Counted from the first letter of the stretch, positions 1 through 10,559 are shown. The stretch is 64,000 bases of DNA from Tsuneonella mangrovi (GCF_002269345.1 NZ_CP022889.1:1116001-1180000), one strand, 5' to 3'. Numbers and translations: made by a program. The notes: generated by a model from the letters alone, not told the origin.

Positions 1-434
1 CCTTGGGCAGCTTGAATGTGTCGTGGTAGCCCTCGCCGCACTTGGCGCAAGTGAACCGGCCAGTGATCCGCTCGACCAGTGCATCCTCGTTCACTTCCAG
101 CTCGATCACATGATCGAGCTTGCGCCCGCGCCCGGCGAGGATTTCGTCGAGCGAGTGCGCCTGCGCGGCGGTGCGCGGATAGCCGTCGAAGATCGCGCCG
201 GTATCGGGACCCATCGCGGCCAGCTCGGCGTCGATCAGCTTGCTGACGATCTCGTCGGAAACCAGCTCGCCGCGCTCCATCACCGCCTTGGCCTCGAGCC
301 CCACGGGAGTGCCTGCCTTGACTGCGGCGCGCAGCATGTCGCCGGTCGAGAGCTGGCGCATTCCGTGGGCATCGACGAGCCGCTGTGCCTGGGTGCCCTT
401 GCCCGCCCCTGGCGGTCCGAGGAGGATGATGTTC
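1..434 (-). CDS. adk: adenylate kinase, 3' part cut by window edge
   Basis: Catalyses ATP + AMP to 2 ADP in the cytoplasm. The first 144 residues are visible and the C-terminus lies beyond base 1. The P-loop GPPGAGKGT is at residues 7-15, followed by the AMP-binding stretch around STGDMLR and FDGYPRT. Near residue 130 the LID domain carries a Cys-x2-Cys pair (FTCAKCGEGYH), as in zinc-binding long-type adenylate kinases. The start is taken as GTG at 434, because the N-terminus MNIILLGPPG matches the family and no nearer ATG exists. It follows secY by 33 bases as the last visible gene of the spc-type operon, as in many bacteria. Confidence 0.97.
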
Positions 435-467
435 ACGTCTAGCTCGCCCCCAAACTTGTTTTCGTTG

Positions 468-1832
468 TTACCGCAGCCGCCCTTTGAGCCGCGCCTTCTT
501 GATCAGGTCGCCATACTGGTGTGCCAGCAGGTGCGACTGGATCTGGCTGATCGTATCGACCGTGACATTGACCACGATCAAAAGGCTCGTGCCGCCGAGG
601 AACAGCGGGATGCCCGTCTGCGCGATCATGTATTCCGGGATGACGCAGACCAGCGTCAGGTACAGCGCGCCGACCACGGTGATGCGGGTCAGCACGTAAT
701 CGAGATAGTCCTGCGTGCGCTTGCCGGGGCGGATGCCGGGAATGAACCCGCCGTTCTTCTTGAGGTTCTCAGCAGTCTCCTCGGGGTTGAACACCACGGC
801 GGTGTAGAAGAAGCTGAAGAAGATGATGCCCGATGCGTAGAGCAGCATGTAGAGCGGCTGCCCGTGGCGCAGGTAGAAATTGAGCGTGTTGATGATCGTG
901 CCGGCCGTCGAATCGGCATTGATCCCCTCACCCGCGAACTGAGTGATCGTCAGCGGCAACAACAGCAGCGAGCTGGCGAAGATCGGCGGGATCACGCCAG
1001 CGGTGTTGAGCTTCAGCGGCAGGTGGCTGCGATCCGCCTGCATCATGCCCTTGGCGCTCGCGCGCTTGGGATATTGCACCAGCAGGCGCCGCTGGGCGCG
1101 CTCCATGAAGCATATGAACACCACCAGGCCGACGATCATCCCGACAAAGCCGATGATCACGAACGGCCCGATCGAACCCGACCGACCGCCTTCGAACAGG
1201 TTTGCGGTAAAGCTCGGGAAGCGGCTGATGATGCCCGCCATGATGATCAGCGACACGCCGTTGCCTATCCCGCGCGACGTGATCTGTTCGCCCAGCCACA
1301 GCAGGAACATCGACCCGCCGACGAGGCTGATGACCGCGACGATACGGAACGTGATCCCCGGGATGACGACCGCTTGCAGCCCGCTCGATGCGCCGTAGGC
1401 TTCGAGGCCCGAAGCGAGGAACCAGCCCTGGATCGCGCACAGGAACACCGTGCCGTAGCGGGTGTACTGGTTGAGTTTCTGCCGACCGGTCGCGCCTTCC
1501 TTCTTCAGCGCGGCAAGCGCGGGATGGAGCGAAGCGGCCAGCTGAACCACGATCGAGGCGGTGATGTATGGCATGATGCCGAGCGCAATCAGGCTCATGC
1601 GCGAAAGGCTGCCGCCGGAGAATGTGTTGAACAGGTCGAGGATGCCGCCCTGTGTCTGGCTGTAGAGCTGCGACAGCACCAGCGGGTTGACGCCCGGCAG
1701 CGGCACGAAGCTGAGGAAGCGGAAGACGATCAGCGCGCCGATCGTGAACCAGATGCGGTTCTTGAGTTCGGTGGCCTTGGAGAAGTTCGCGAGGCTCAGG
1801 TTGCTCGCAATGTTGTCGGCGCTGGATGCCAT
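468..1832 (-). CDS. secY: preprotein translocase subunit SecY
   Basis: Central channel of the Sec translocon in the inner membrane. The 454-residue length and ten hydrophobic segments fit the family. The N-terminus (ELKNRIWFTIGAL) and the motif PLPGVNP are typical SecY sequence. The cytosolic loop containing TAENLKKNGGFIPGIRPG matches the conserved C5 region that contacts SecA and the ribosome. It lies between rplO (120-base gap) and adk, the usual place in the spc operon. The gap upstream contains only a weak 5-bp hairpin (GGGAC/GTCCC) and no evident promoter, so cotranscription with the ribosomal genes is likely. Confidence 0.98.
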   Translation of the reverse strand: MASSADNIASNLSLANFSKATELKNRIWFTIGALIVFRFLSFVPLPGVNPLVLSQLYSQTQGGILDLFNTFSGGSLSRMSLIALGIMPYITASIVVQLAASLHPALAALKKEGATGRQKLNQYTRYGTVFLCAIQGWFLASGLEAYGASSGLQAVVIPGITFRIVAVISLVGGSMFLLWLGEQITSRGIGNGVSLIIMAGIISRFPSFTANLFEGGRSGSIGPFVIIGFVGMIVGLVVFICFMERAQRRLLVQYPKRASAKGMMQADRSHLPLKLNTAGVIPPIFASSLLLLPLTITQFAGEGINADSTAGTIINTLNFYLRHGQPLYMLLYASGIIFFSFFYTAVVFNPEETAENLKKNGGFIPGIRPGKRTQDYLDYVLTRITVVGALYLTLVCVIPEYMIAQTGIPLFLGGTSLLIVVNVTVDTISQIQSHLLAHQYGDLIKKARLKGRLR

Positions 1833-1952
1833 CGAAAAACCCGCAATTCCTGCTCTACGCCAAGGGACTTTGCAGGTCCCTCCCGGCTTGGGAAGGTTAC
1901 ATAGGGAGCGCAGGACCCGATGTCGAACCCTGCACTCGCTATTTTGTCGGTA

Positions 1953-2444
1953 TTATTCGCCCTTGTCGGCGGCAGCTTCGGCCTTCGGCGCGGTCACGGT
2001 GACCGAACCGCCAGCCTTTTCGACCGCTTCGATCGCGCCCTTGCTGGCACCGGCGACGACGAACTTGCACTTGGCCTTGAGTTCGCCCTTGCCAAGCAGG
2101 CGGACGCCATCCTTGCCGCCGCGTGCGAGGCCGGCGGCCTTGAGCGCAGCGTGGTCGATGTCCTTCTTGGCGTCGAGCTTCTTGGCGTCGATGAACTTCT
2201 GCACCATGCCAAGATTCACTTCGGCATAGTCCTTGGCGAAGGGGTTGTTGAAGCCGCGCTTCGGCAGGCGCATGTGCAGCGGCATCTGGCCGCCTTCGAA
2301 GCCCTTGATGGCCACGCCCGAGCGAGCCTTCTGCCCCTTCTGGCCGCGACCCGAGGTCTTGCCCTTGCCCGAACCGATGCCCCGGCCCACGCGCATCTTG
2401 CGGTGACGGGCGCCTTCGTTGTCGCGGATGTCGTTCAGTTTCAT
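1953..2444 (-). CDS. rplO: 50S ribosomal protein L15
   Basis: Large-subunit protein that binds 23S rRNA late in assembly. The N-terminus [22 protein letters not shown] and the Gly/Lys-rich stretch ([20 protein letters not shown]) are diagnostic. It has 163 residues, slightly longer than the E. coli protein because of an Ala-rich tail. The ATG at 2444 is preferred over an in-frame GTG three codons upstream, since MKLND is the conserved start. Confidence 0.97.
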   Translation of the reverse strand: MKLNDIRDNEGARHRKMRVGRGIGSGKGKTSGRGQKGQKARSGVAIKGFEGGQMPLHMRLPKRGFNNPFAKDYAEVNLGMVQKFIDAKKLDAKKDIDHAALKAAGLARGGKDGVRLLGKGELKAKCKFVVAGASKGAIEAVEKAGGSVTVTAPKAEAAADKGE

Positions 2445-2511
2445 TGTGTGCACTCGCTTTCGCTTTGTTTCGCGCTAATGTCGCACCCGACCCTGCGGGA
2501 TGCGACGGAGA

Positions 2512-2697
2512 TTATTCGACCACTTCCACCATGTGCGGCAGCTTGGCGATCGCGCCGCGGGTCTCGGGCGTGTCCGCCACTTCGACTTCGCGGTGCATCT
2601 TGCCCAGGCCCAGACCGATCAGGATCTTCTTCTGGGCTTCGGGCCGACGGATCGGCGAACCGATCTGGCGGATCTTGATGGTTTTACCCTTGGCCAT
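2512..2697 (-). CDS. rpmD: 50S ribosomal protein L30
   Basis: Small 61-residue large-subunit protein. The sequence [20 protein letters not shown] and the closing LPHMVEVVE are typical bacterial L30. It lies between rpsE (5-base gap) and rplO (67-base gap) in standard spc-operon order. Confidence 0.97.
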   Translation of the reverse strand: MAKGKTIKIRQIGSPIRRPEAQKKILIGLGLGKMHREVEVADTPETRGAIAKLPHMVEVVE

Positions 2698-2702
2698 CTT
2701 GC

Positions 2703-3473
2703 TTACTCCGCAATCGCGGCGGCGTCGGCTTCAGCCTCGGCCTCCGATGCGCCGCCGCGACCGAGCAGGTCGGCGACCTTCTTGCCGCGACGCTGGGCAA
2801 CAGACTTCGGCGAAGTCTGGTCCTGCAGCGCGGCGAAAGTGGCGCGGATCATGTTGTAGGGGTTGCTGGTGCCGACCGACTTGGTCACCACGTCTGCCAC
2901 GCCCAGGCTCTCGAACACGGCGCGCATCGGACCACCGGCGATGATGCCGGTACCCGGAGGCGCGGTGCGTACGGTGACCTTGCCGGCGCCGAAACGGCCG
3001 TTGCCGTCGTGGTGCAGCGTGCGGCCTTCCTTGAGCGGAACGCGGATCATCTTCTTGCGCGCCGAAGCGGTCGCCTTGGTGATCGCTTCCGGCACTTCGC
3101 GGGCCTTGCCGTGACCGAAGCCAACGCGGCCCGAACCGTCACCGACAACAACCAGTGCAGCGAAACCGAAGCGCTTGCCGCCCTTCACCGTCTTGCTGAC
3201 GCGGTTGATGTGGACGAGCTTCTCGATGATGCCGTCGTCTTCCTCCTCGCGGCGGTTGCCACGGCGGTCGTCACGACCACGGCCACGACCGCGACCTTCA
3301 CCGCGCTCGCCACCGCGACCACGGCCACGGCGCGGCTGCTCGGCCTCTGCCGCAGGAGATTCGTCAGCCGGAGCAGCTTCTGCCGCCGGAGCCTCGACGG
3401 TTTCCGCCGGTGCTTCGGTCGCTGCGGTCTCTTCGACCTGCGGTTGTTCGTTGTTGTTTTCGTCAGCCATCAT
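2703..3473 (-). CDS. rpsE: 30S ribosomal protein S5 with acidic/RG-rich N-terminal extension
   Basis: S5 helps ensure decoding accuracy and lines the mRNA entry site. The conserved core begins around residue 80 ([21 protein letters not shown]) and runs through the second fold. The total of 256 residues is about 90 more than E. coli S5. The extra N-terminus is first Glu/Ala/Pro-rich, then a block of repeated Arg-Gly ([19 protein letters not shown]) and Arg-Asp. Such extensions occur in alphaproteobacterial S5, so this is probably genuine coding sequence. ATGATG gives two possible starts, 3473 or 3470. The first overlaps the rplR stop by one base (TGATG), implying coupling. Confidence 0.96.
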   Translation of the reverse strand: MMADENNNEQPQVEETAATEAPAETVEAPAAEAAPADESPAAEAEQPRRGRGRGGERGEGRGRGRGRDDRRGNRREEEDDGIIEKLVHINRVSKTVKGGKRFGFAALVVVGDGSGRVGFGHGKAREVPEAITKATASARKKMIRVPLKEGRTLHHDGNGRFGAGKVTVRTAPPGTGIIAGGPMRAVFESLGVADVVTKSVGTSNPYNMIRATFAALQDQTSPKSVAQRRGKKVADLLGRGGASEAEAEADAAAIAE

Positions 3474-3817
3474 CAGAACTCCAGCCCGCCTTCGCGGGCG
3501 GCATCGGCCAGCGCCTTCACGCGGCCGTGGAACAGGAACCCGCCGCGATCGAACACGACGGCGGTTACACCGGCCTTCTTGGCGGCGGCGGCGATGTCCT
3601 TGCCCACCTTGACGGCAGCATCGACATTGGCGCCGGAGGCCTTGGCCCCGAGCGTCGACGCGGCGGCCACGGTGCGGCCTTCCTTGTCGTCGATGATCTG
3701 CGCGTAGATGTGCTTGCCGGTGCGATGCACCGACAGGCGCGGACGATCGCCCGCACGGCTCTTGATCGCGGTCCGCACGCGGCGGCGGCGACGTTCGAAG
3801 AGGGAAAGCTTGGCCAT
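3473..3817 (-). CDS. rplR: 50S ribosomal protein L18
   Basis: L18 binds 5S rRNA and anchors it to the large subunit. It has 114 residues beginning [19 protein letters not shown], with the 5S-binding block [20 protein letters not shown]. An open frame continues upstream, but it runs into rplF, and the ATG at 3817 gives the family N-terminus. It is one base from the rplF stop and overlaps rpsE by one base. Confidence 0.97.
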   Translation of the reverse strand: MAKLSLFERRRRRVRTAIKSRAGDRPRLSVHRTGKHIYAQIIDDKEGRTVAAASTLGAKASGANVDAAVKVGKDIAAAAKKAGVTAVVFDRGGFLFHGRVKALADAAREGGLEF

Positions 3818-3818
3818 C

Positions 3819-4352
3819 TTACTTCTTCTTCCCTTCCTTGCGGAAGACGTATTCGCCGCGGTACTTGATGCCCTTGCCCTTGTAGGGTTCAGGCTTGCGC
3901 CAGCGGCGGATTTCGGCGGCAAACTGGCCCACGGCCTGCTTGTCGATGCCGGAAATCTCCACGGTGGTCTGGTCGGGCGTCTTCACTTCGAGACCTTCGG
4001 GAACCGGGAGGTCGACGTCGTGCGAATAGCCGAGCTGGAGCTTGAGCATCTTGCCCTGCGCCTGCGCACGGTAGCCGACACCGGTGATCTCGAGGACCTT
4101 GGTGAAGCCTTCGGTCACGCCTTCGACCAGGTTCGAGACCAGCGTGCGCTGCATGCCCCAGTAGGACCGCGCCTGCTTGGTGTCGTTGGCCGGGTTGACC
4201 TGGATTTCGCCTTCTTCGACCTTGTAGTCGATGAGGTCGCTGAGCCCCAGCGAGAGGGTGCCCTTGGGCCCCTTCACGGTGAGCGTGTCACCCTCGATAG
4301 CGGCGGTCACGCCACTCGGGATAGCGACCGGCTTTTTGCCGATGCGGCTCAT
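3819..4352 (-). CDS. rplF: 50S ribosomal protein L6
   Basis: Large-subunit protein near the factor-binding site. It has 177 residues starting [15 protein letters not shown]. The conserved C-terminal rRNA-binding signature is present ([16 protein letters not shown]). The ATG overlaps the rpsH stop at 4352 (TGATG). Typical length, nothing unusual. Confidence 0.98.
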   Translation of the reverse strand: MSRIGKKPVAIPSGVTAAIEGDTLTVKGPKGTLSLGLSDLIDYKVEEGEIQVNPANDTKQARSYWGMQRTLVSNLVEGVTEGFTKVLEITGVGYRAQAQGKMLKLQLGYSHDVDLPVPEGLEVKTPDQTTVEISGIDKQAVGQFAAEIRRWRKPEPYKGKGIKYRGEYVFRKEGKKK

Positions 4353-4747
4353 CAGAACACCTCCGCCAGCACTTCGCCGCCGACGTTCTGGGTGCGTGCT
4401 TCGGCATCCGAGAGCACGCCCTTGGGCGTCGAGACGATGGTGATGCCAAGGCCGTTGCGTACGGTCGGGAGCTCCTTGCTGCCCGAATAGACGCGGCGGC
4501 CCGGCTTGGAGACGCGAGCGACATGCTTGATCGCCGGCTCGCCTTCGAAATACTTCAGTTCGATCCGCAGCGCCGGGTGCTTGCCCGATGCGTCCTCGCT
4601 GTAGCCACGGATGTAGCCTTCGCGCTGGAGCACTTCGAGCACGTTCGCACGCAGCTTGGACGCGGGCGAAAGGACGGAGTCCTTCTTCGCCTGCTGGCCG
4701 TTGCGGATGCGGGTGAGCATATCACCCAAGGGATCGGTCATAGCCAT
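4352..4747 (-). CDS. rpsH: 30S ribosomal protein S8
   Basis: S8 binds the central domain of 16S rRNA and in E. coli also represses the spc operon. It has 131 residues starting [18 protein letters not shown] and ending with the conserved GGEVLAEVF segment. MAM offers a second possible start two codons in. It overlaps rplF by one base and is 11 bases from rpsN. Confidence 0.98.
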   Translation of the reverse strand: MAMTDPLGDMLTRIRNGQQAKKDSVLSPASKLRANVLEVLQREGYIRGYSEDASGKHPALRIELKYFEGEPAIKHVARVSKPGRRVYSGSKELPTVRNGLGITIVSTPKGVLSDAEARTQNVGGEVLAEVF

Positions 4748-4758
4748 TCGTCAGATCC

Positions 4759-5064
4759 TCACCAGCTCGACTTTGTCACGCCCGGGATCATGCCCTTGTT
4801 GGCAAGATCGCGGAGTTCGACGCGGCAGAGGCCGAACTTGCGGTAATAGCCGCGCGGGCGGCCGGTGGTGGCACAACGGTTGCGGACCCGGGTCGGGTTC
4901 GCGTTGCGCGGGATTTCAGCCATCTTGAGACGCGCAATCAGGCGCTCGGACTCGTCCTTGGACTCGTCGTCAGCAATCGCCTTGAGCTTGGCATACTTTG
5001 CAGCATACTTCTGCACGAGCTTCTTGCGCCGCTCGTTCTTGTTGATGGAACTCAGTTTCGCCAT
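4759..5064 (-). CDS. rpsN: 30S ribosomal protein S14 (long, zinc-independent form)
   Basis: It has 101 residues, the length of the C-minus form of S14 that lacks the CxxC zinc ribbon. The N-terminus [16 protein letters not shown] and the C-terminal block [19 protein letters not shown] are diagnostic. The gene lies between rplE (26-base gap) and rpsH. Confidence 0.98.
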   Translation of the reverse strand: MAKLSSINKNERRKKLVQKYAAKYAKLKAIADDESKDESERLIARLKMAEIPRNANPTRVRNRCATTGRPRGYYRKFGLCRVELRDLANKGMIPGVTKSSW

Positions 5065-5090
5065 GGACTTAAGCTCTCTTCCTTAGCGGC

Positions 5091-5672
5091 TCACGCCGCT
5101 TCCTTCTCTTCCGACTGATCAGCCGGGAATGGGAAACCGAACAGGCGCAGCAATTCACGTGCTTCCTCGTCGGTCTTCGCCGTGGTGGTCACGATGATGT
5201 CCATCCCCCGGACCTTCTCGATCTTGTCGTACGAGATTTCCGGGAAAATGATCTGTTCCTTCAGGCCCATGGCGTAGTTGCCACGGCCGTCGAAGCTCTT
5301 CGGGTTCAGCCCGCGGAAGTCGCGGATGCGCGGCATCGCGATCGTCACCAGACGATCCATGAATTCGAACATCCGGTCGCGGCGCAGGGTCACCTTGCAG
5401 CCGATCGGCATGCCTTCGCGCAGCTTGAACTGGGCGATCGACTTCTTGGCCTTGGTGATCACGGGCTTCTGCCCGGCGATCAGGGCCATTTCCTCGGCCG
5501 CAGTCTGGACCTTCTTCTTGTCCTGGCTCGCCTCGCCAACGCCCATGTTGAGCGTGATCTTCTCGAGCTTGGGGACTTCGAGCGCGTTCTTGTAGCCGAA
5601 CTTGGCCGTCATCGCCTTGGCGATCTCGGCTTCGTACTTGGCCTTCAGGCGCGGAGTGTAGGTGTCAGCCAT
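5091..5672 (-). CDS. rplE: 50S ribosomal protein L5
   Basis: L5 binds 5S rRNA and contacts P-site tRNA. It has 193 residues, including [16 protein letters not shown] and the signature [14 protein letters not shown]. The Glu/Ala tail (SEEKEAA) extends slightly past the usual end. The start overlaps the end of rplX by eight bases, consistent with translational coupling. Confidence 0.98.
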   Translation of the reverse strand: MADTYTPRLKAKYEAEIAKAMTAKFGYKNALEVPKLEKITLNMGVGEASQDKKKVQTAAEEMALIAGQKPVITKAKKSIAQFKLREGMPIGCKVTLRRDRMFEFMDRLVTIAMPRIRDFRGLNPKSFDGRGNYAMGLKEQIIFPEISYDKIEKVRGMDIIVTTTAKTDEEARELLRLFGFPFPADQSEEKEAA

Positions 5673-5985
5673 CGATGGTTTCCCCCGACTTCACGGCAAC
5701 GCGGACCTTCTTGCCGTCCTTGGTTTCGAACCGGACGCGGGTCGGCTTGCCGTCCTTGGGATCGGCCAGCGCCACCTTGGAGATGTCCATCGCCGCGGGA
5801 ACGCGGTCGATGCCACCCTGCGGGTTGGCCTGGCTCGGCTTGCGGTGACGAGCCATCACGTTGATGCCCTCGACAACGACCTTGCCGTCCTTCGGCATCA
5901 CGGACTGGACGGTGCCGCTGCGGCCCTTGTCCTTGCCCGAGAGCACGACGACGGTGTCGCCCTTCTTGATCTTCGCGGCAGCCAT
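5665..5985 (-). CDS. rplX: 50S ribosomal protein L24
   Basis: Assembly-initiator protein of the large subunit. It has 106 residues with the KOW motif near the N-terminus ([20 protein letters not shown]). The ATG at 5985 overlaps the rplN stop (TGATG). A longer in-frame upstream extension exists but lies entirely inside rplN and lacks family similarity, so it is rejected. Confidence 0.97.
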   Translation of the reverse strand: MAAAKIKKGDTVVVLSGKDKGRSGTVQSVMPKDGKVVVEGINVMARHRKPSQANPQGGIDRVPAAMDISKVALADPKDGKPTRVRFETKDGKKVRVAVKSGETIDG

Positions 5986-6353
5986 CACAGCACCTCCGGA
6001 GCGAGCGAGATGATCTTCATGAACCCGCGGCCGCGCAGTTCGCGCACCACCGGGCCGAAGATGCGGGTGCCGATCGGCTCCTCGCTCTTGTTGACGAGCA
6101 CCGCGGCGTTGCTGTCGAAGCGGATCACGCTGCCATCGGGGCGGCGGACGTCCTTCTTGGTGCGCACGATCACCGCACGGTGAACGTCGCCCTTCTTCAC
6201 GCGGGTGCGCGGGGCAGCTTCCTTGACGGAGACGACGATAACGTCGCCCACGCCGGCAAAGCGACGCTTCGATCCGCCCAGTACCTTGATGCACTGGACG
6301 CGCTTGGCGCCGCTGTTGTCGGCGACGTCGAGCGTGGATTGCATCTGGATCAT
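5985..6353 (-). CDS. rplN: 50S ribosomal protein L14
   Basis: It has 122 residues starting [19 protein letters not shown], the typical L14 start. The gap to the upstream gene rpsQ is 87 bases, long for this operon. It holds two perfect 6-bp hairpins (GCCGGA/TCCGGC and CCGCCC/GGGCGG) that could act in processing or control. No promoter is obvious there. Confidence 0.98.
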   Translation of the reverse strand: MIQMQSTLDVADNSGAKRVQCIKVLGGSKRRFAGVGDVIVVSVKEAAPRTRVKKGDVHRAVIVRTKKDVRRPDGSVIRFDSNAAVLVNKSEEPIGTRIFGPVVRELRGRGFMKIISLAPEVL

Positions 6354-6440
6354 CGATCCGGTTCCTTCTTGCTCGGCTTGCCGGAACCAGTCCGGCAGTT
6401 CCTAAAAATCACTCCCCGCCCGACCGGGCGGAAAACCTGC

Positions 6441-6731
6441 TCAGTTACCTGCTTCCTCGACCTCGAGATCGGCCTCGACGGCCTGGACCCCGCCAGCCTG
6501 GACGCGATCCTTCACGGCCCAGGTCTTGGTCTTGGAGATCGGCTTGGTCTCCTCGATCCGCACCACGTCGCCCGGCTTGTATTCGTTGGCCGCGTCGTGG
6601 GCGTGATACTTCTTCGAACGACGGATGATCTTGCCGTAGAGCGGGTGTTTCACCTTGCGCTCGACCAGCACGGTCACGGTCTTGTCGGTCTTGTCGGAAA
6701 CAACCGTCCCGATCAGGATACGCTTGGGCAT
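6441..6731 (-). CDS. rpsQ: 30S ribosomal protein S17
   Basis: Primary 16S rRNA-binding protein. It has 96 residues with the OB-fold core beginning [21 protein letters not shown], plus a short acidic C-terminal tail ([12 protein letters not shown]) not found in E. coli S17. It is nine bases downstream of rpmC. Confidence 0.97.
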   Translation of the reverse strand: MPKRILIGTVVSDKTDKTVTVLVERKVKHPLYGKIIRRSKKYHAHDAANEYKPGDVVRIEETKPISKTKTWAVKDRVQAGGVQAVEADLEVEEAGN

Positions 6732-6740
6732 ATCGGTTCC

Positions 6741-6971
6741 TTACTTCGCTTCGGCGGCGCGAGCGCGCTCGCCCTGCAGCGTCTGGATGCGCGCGATGTC
6801 GCGGCGGACTTCCTTGATCCGCGCGGGACGCTCGAGCTGGTTGGTCGCGGCCTGGAAACGCAGGTTGAACGCCTCGCGCTTCAGTTCGACGAGCTGGGTC
6901 GCCAGCTGGTCGTCGGTCTTGACGCGCATGTCGGCGACCTTGCCGGAGTTCTTGACGGGCTGCTTGGCCAT
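6741..6971 (-). CDS. rpmC: 50S ribosomal protein L29
   Basis: Small helical protein near the polypeptide exit tunnel. It has 76 residues from the second of two tandem ATGs (MAKQPVKN), which overlaps the rplP stop (TGATG) and has a GGGAGG ribosome site about six bases upstream. The block [19 protein letters not shown] is diagnostic. Confidence 0.96.
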   Translation of the reverse strand: MAKQPVKNSGKVADMRVKTDDQLATQLVELKREAFNLRFQAATNQLERPARIKEVRRDIARIQTLQGERARAAEAK

Positions 6972-7405
6972 CATTCGCCTCCCAGGTGGGATTGGTCGCC
7001 CAGGCGAGCGACAACCTTGGTCTTGATCGGCAGCTTCATGGCTGCGCGGCTGAACGCTTCCGCGGCGAGCGGGCCGGGGACACCGTCGAGCTCGAACAGG
7101 ATGCGGCCCGGCTTCACGCGGGCGGCCCAGTATTCGATCGCGCCCTTGCCCTTACCCTGACGGACTTCGGCAGGCTTCTTCGACACCGGCACATCGGGAA
7201 ACACGCGGATCCACAGGCGCCCCTGGCGCTTGATGTGGCGGGTGATCGCCCGGCGAGCGGCTTCGATCTGGCGCGCGGTGACGCGTTCCGGCTCGAGCGC
7301 CTTGAGCCCGTACGAGCCGAAATTCAGCGCGGTACCGCCCTTGGCGTCGCCCTTGATCCGGCCCTTGAAGGCCTTGCGGAACTTGGTTTTCTTCGGTTGC
7401 AGCAT
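6971..7405 (-). CDS. rplP: 50S ribosomal protein L16
   Basis: L16 contacts tRNA near the peptidyl transferase centre. It has 144 residues starting [16 protein letters not shown], with conserved segments [16 protein letters not shown] and [10 protein letters not shown]. It is 15 bases downstream of rpsC and overlaps rpmC by one base. Confidence 0.98.
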   Translation of the reverse strand: MLQPKKTKFRKAFKGRIKGDAKGGTALNFGSYGLKALEPERVTARQIEAARRAITRHIKRQGRLWIRVFPDVPVSKKPAEVRQGKGKGAIEYWAARVKPGRILFELDGVPGPLAAEAFSRAAMKLPIKTKVVARLGDQSHLGGE

Positions 7406-7420
7406 TGCTCTTACCTAGTC

Positions 7421-8116
7421 TCAGCGAGCCGGCCGGACGCCGGAGGTCTGGGCCTCCATCATCAGGCGGTCCTGCGCGGTCGGATCGTGGCCGAGGATCT
7501 CGCCCTTGAAGATCCACACCTTGATGCCGATGATGCCGTAGGCGGTCAGCGCTTCGGCTTCGGCGTAGTCGACGTTGGCGCGCAGGGTGTGCAGCGGCAC
7601 ACGGCCTTCGCGGTACTGCTCGACGCGGGCGATTTCTGCACCGCCGAGGCGGCCACCGCACATGATCTTGATGCCTTCGGCACCCAGACGCATGGCGGAC
7701 TGCATCGCGCGCTTCATCGCCCGGCGGAACGCCACGCGGCGAACCAGCTGGTCGGCGATGCCCTGGGCGACAAGCTTGGCATCGATTTCCGGCTTGCGGA
7801 TCTCGACGATGTTCAGCTTCACTTCGCTTTCGGTCATCGCGGCGAGCTTGGCGCGCAGCTTCTCGATGTCGGCGCCCTTCTTGCCGATGATGACACCGGG
7901 GCGGGCTGCGTAGATCGAGATGCGGCACAGCTTGGCCGGACGCTCGATCACGACCTTCGAGATCGCCGCCTGCGGCAGATTCTCGACGATGTACTTGCGG
8001 ATCTCGATGTCCTCGGCGAGCAGCTTGGCGTAGTCGCGCCCTTCAGCGTACCAGCGGCTGTCCCACGTGCGGTTGATCTGCAGGCGCAGGCCGATCGGGT
8101 TGGATTTATGACCCAT
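7421..8116 (-). CDS. rpsC: 30S ribosomal protein S3
   Basis: S3 lines the mRNA entry tunnel. It has 231 residues: N-terminal [22 protein letters not shown], a KH domain with [17 protein letters not shown], and the C-terminal signature around GVKVWIF-like [10 protein letters not shown]. It starts three bases after rplV. Length and order are normal. Confidence 0.98.
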   Translation of the reverse strand: MGHKSNPIGLRLQINRTWDSRWYAEGRDYAKLLAEDIEIRKYIVENLPQAAISKVVIERPAKLCRISIYAARPGVIIGKKGADIEKLRAKLAAMTESEVKLNIVEIRKPEIDAKLVAQGIADQLVRRVAFRRAMKRAMQSAMRLGAEGIKIMCGGRLGGAEIARVEQYREGRVPLHTLRANVDYAEAEALTAYGIIGIKVWIFKGEILGHDPTAQDRLMMEAQTSGVRPAR

Positions 8117-8119
8117 TGA

Positions 8120-8497
8120 TCAGGCCTCCTCAGCTTCGCGAACCACGATGCGCAGCCGGCTGAACGGCTTGAGGATGCGCGTGGACTTGCCACGGCCGCG
8201 CGTGTGGAAACGCTTCATGGTGATCGACTTGCCGACCGATGCCTCGGCAACGACGAGCGCGTCGACGTCGAGGTCGTGGTTGTTCTCGGCATTGGCGATG
8301 GCCGAAGCGAGCACCTTGGAGGCGTCCTTGGCCATGGCCTTCTTGGAGAAGGAGAGGATGTTCATCGCATCTTCCGCCTTCTTGCCGCGGATCAGCTCGG
8401 CGACGAGGTTGAGCTTCTGCGCGGAACCACGGATCATGGTTCCGACAGCGAGCGCTTCGTTGTCGGCGACGCGGCGGGGAGCTTTCTGCTTGCCCAT
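8120..8497 (-). CDS. rplV: 50S ribosomal protein L22
   Basis: L22 extends a loop into the exit tunnel. It has 125 residues with [21 protein letters not shown] near the N-terminus and the tunnel-loop region [20 protein letters not shown] near the C-terminus. It overlaps the rpsS stop by one base. Confidence 0.98.
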   Translation of the reverse strand: MGKQKAPRRVADNEALAVGTMIRGSAQKLNLVAELIRGKKAEDAMNILSFSKKAMAKDASKVLASAIANAENNHDLDVDALVVAEASVGKSITMKRFHTRGRGKSTRILKPFSRLRIVVREAEEA

Positions 8498-8772
8498 CAG
8501 CGCTTACCCTTCTTGTCGGCGGCATGGCCCGGGAACGTGCGCGTGGGCGCGAATTCGCCAAGCTTGTGGCCGACCATGTCTTCGTTGACGGAGACCGGAA
8601 TGAACTTCTGGCCATTGTAGACGCTGAACGTCAGGCCGACGAACTGCGGCAGGATCGTGCTGCGGCGCGACCAGGTCTTGATCGCCCCACGGGCACCGTT
8701 TTCCTGGGCGTCTTCTGCCTTCTTCAGCAGGTGCAGGTCGACAAACGGACCTTTCCAGACGGAACGAGCCAT
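8497..8772 (-). CDS. rpsS: 30S ribosomal protein S19
   Basis: It has 91 residues starting [20 protein letters not shown]. The S19 signature region is present ([21 protein letters not shown]). It is six bases downstream of rplB. Confidence 0.98.
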   Translation of the reverse strand: MARSVWKGPFVDLHLLKKAEDAQENGARGAIKTWSRRSTILPQFVGLTFSVYNGQKFIPVSVNEDMVGHKLGEFAPTRTFPGHAADKKGKR

Positions 8773-8778
8773 TTTCGC

Positions 8779-9615
8779 TTACCTCTTCTTCTTCGCGTGG
8801 CGCGAACGGATGATCATCTTGTCCGTCTGCTTGTTCTTGCGGGTGCGGGCACCCTTGGTCGGCTTGCCCCACGGGGTAACCGGGTGACGACCGCCCGAGG
8901 TCCGGCCTTCACCACCGCCGTGCGGGTGGTCGACCGGGTTCTTGGCGACACCGCGGGTCAGCGGGCGACGGCCCTTCCAGCGGGTGCGGCCGGCCTTGCC
9001 GAAATTCTGGTTCTGGTTGTCCGGGTTGGACACGGCACCGACGGTGCCCATGCAATCCGAACGCAGGTAACGCTGCTCGCCGCTGTTGAGGCGAACGATC
9101 ACCATCCCGCGGTCGCGACCGACGATCTGGACGTAGGCACCGGCTGAACGAGCGATCTGCCCACCCTTGCCCGGCTTCATCTCCACGTTGTGGCAGATGG
9201 TGCCGACCGGCATCTGGCCCAGCAGCATCGCGTTGCCCGGCTTGGTATCGACCTTCTCGCCCGCGATCACCTGGTCGCCGACGGCAAGCCGCTGCGGCGC
9301 GATGATGTAGGCCAGTTCGCCGTCATCGTACTTGACGAGCGCGATGAACGCGGTGCGGTTGGGATCGTATTCGATCCGCTCGACCGTGCCGGCCACGTCC
9401 CACTTGCGACGCTTGAAGTCGATGAAGCGGTACTTCTGCTTGTGGCCGCCGGCGATGCCGCGCGAAGTCACATGGCCCTTGTTGTTACGGCCGCCGGTCT
9501 TGCGCTTGCCTTCGGTAAGCGCCTTGACCGGCTTGCCCTTCCACAGGCCGGACTTGTCGACCAGGATCAGGCCGCGACGGGCCGGGCTGGTCGGTTTGTA
9601 GTTCTTGAGTGCCAT
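8779..9615 (-). CDS. rplB: 50S ribosomal protein L2
   Basis: L2 supports subunit association and the peptidyl transferase centre. It has 278 residues starting [16 protein letters not shown]. The conserved C-terminal loop includes [21 protein letters not shown], with the critical His residues. It follows rplW by 14 bases. Confidence 0.98.
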   Translation of the reverse strand: MALKNYKPTSPARRGLILVDKSGLWKGKPVKALTEGKRKTGGRNNKGHVTSRGIAGGHKQKYRFIDFKRRKWDVAGTVERIEYDPNRTAFIALVKYDDGELAYIIAPQRLAVGDQVIAGEKVDTKPGNAMLLGQMPVGTICHNVEMKPGKGGQIARSAGAYVQIVGRDRGMVIVRLNSGEQRYLRSDCMGTVGAVSNPDNQNQNFGKAGRTRWKGRRPLTRGVAKNPVDHPHGGGEGRTSGGRHPVTPWGKPTKGARTRKNKQTDKMIIRSRHAKKKR

Positions 9616-9629
9616 TGTCCTGGTCCGCC

Positions 9630-9941
9630 TCAGATACCGCTGGTGATGTCGATCGAATCCTGGCCTTCAGCCAGCGTCACGACCGCTTTCTTCACGTCCG
9701 AACGCTTGTAGGGCTTGCCCTTCCAGCGCTTGGTCTTGCCCTTCATCACGACGGTGTTCACCGCAGCGACCTTGCGATCGTAGATGGCCTCGACGGCCTC
9801 CTTGATCTGCGGCTTGGTCGCATCGCCCGCCACCTTGAACACGACGGCGTTGTGCTCTGCAGCCAGCGTCGCCTTTTCGGTGATGTGCGGGGCGATGATC
9901 ACGTCGTAGTGACGCGCGTCGATTTCCTGCTTCTTAGCCAT
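9630..9941 (-). CDS. rplW: 50S ribosomal protein L23
   Basis: Docking site for trigger factor and SRP at the exit tunnel. It has 103 residues, with [17 protein letters not shown] near the start and the signature [21 protein letters not shown]. It overlaps the rplD stop by eight bases. Confidence 0.98.
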   Translation of the reverse strand: MAKKQEIDARHYDVIIAPHITEKATLAAEHNAVVFKVAGDATKPQIKEAVEAIYDRKVAAVNTVVMKGKTKRWKGKPYKRSDVKKAVVTLAEGQDSIDITSGI

Positions 9942-10557
9942 TGAAGCGCGCCTCCAGCTTTTCGACAGCGGCCTTGGTAAGGACCAGCGTGTCGTGCTTC
10001 AGGATGTCGTAAACGTTGGCGCCGATCGCGGGCAGGACGTTGACGCCCTTGAGGTTGCCCGAAGCCTTCTTGAAGCCTTCGTCGACCGCGTCGCCGTCGA
10101 TCACCAGCACCTTGCCGTTCCAGCCGTTCTTGCCGAACGCAGCGGCGAGCGCCTTGGTCTTGGCATCCTTGAGCGTCAGGCTGTCGACGACCACGAGACC
10201 GTCCTTCGCCTTGCTCGAAAGCGCCATCTTCAGGCCGAGCGCACGGATCTTCTTGTTCAGCGAAACGTCGAAATCGCGCTTGCGGGCACCGTGGGCCTTG
10301 CCGCCGCCGATGAAGATGGGGGCTGCGCGGTCACCGTGACGAGCCGTGCCGCCACCCTTCTGGCGACCCCACTTCTTGCCGGTGCGGGCCACGTCGCTGC
10401 GCTCGCGGGTCGGGCGAGCGGTGCCGCGCCGGTTCTCGAGCTGCCAGGTGACGACGCGGTGCAGGATGTCGGCGCGCGGCTCGACGCCGAACACGGCATC
10501 ACTCAGCTCGACATCGCCGGCCGCCTTGCCGTCGATTTTCTGGACCTTGACCTTCAC
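9934..10557 (-). CDS. rplD: 50S ribosomal protein L4
   Basis: It has 207 residues. The exit-tunnel loop is recognisable ([33 protein letters not shown]), shown here only by its conserved Arg/Gly/Lys content at about residues 43-75. In E. coli L4 is also the autogenous repressor of the S10 operon. Whether that holds here is unknown, but the S10 leader upstream of rpsJ does contain a terminator-like hairpin. It starts two bases after rplC. Confidence 0.97.
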   Translation of the reverse strand: MKVKVQKIDGKAAGDVELSDAVFGVEPRADILHRVVTWQLENRRGTARPTRERSDVARTGKKWGRQKGGGTARHGDRAAPIFIGGGKAHGARKRDFDVSLNKKIRALGLKMALSSKAKDGLVVVDSLTLKDAKTKALAAAFGKNGWNGKVLVIDGDAVDEGFKKASGNLKGVNVLPAIGANVYDILKHDTLVLTKAAVEKLEARFNG

Positions 10558-10559
10558 GA

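Noticed and set aside
240-1904. Long open frame antisense to secY
   Set aside because: It arises from GC-rich codon bias opposite a well-conserved gene. The translation is low-complexity, rich in Arg, Asp, Gln and His, and matches nothing.
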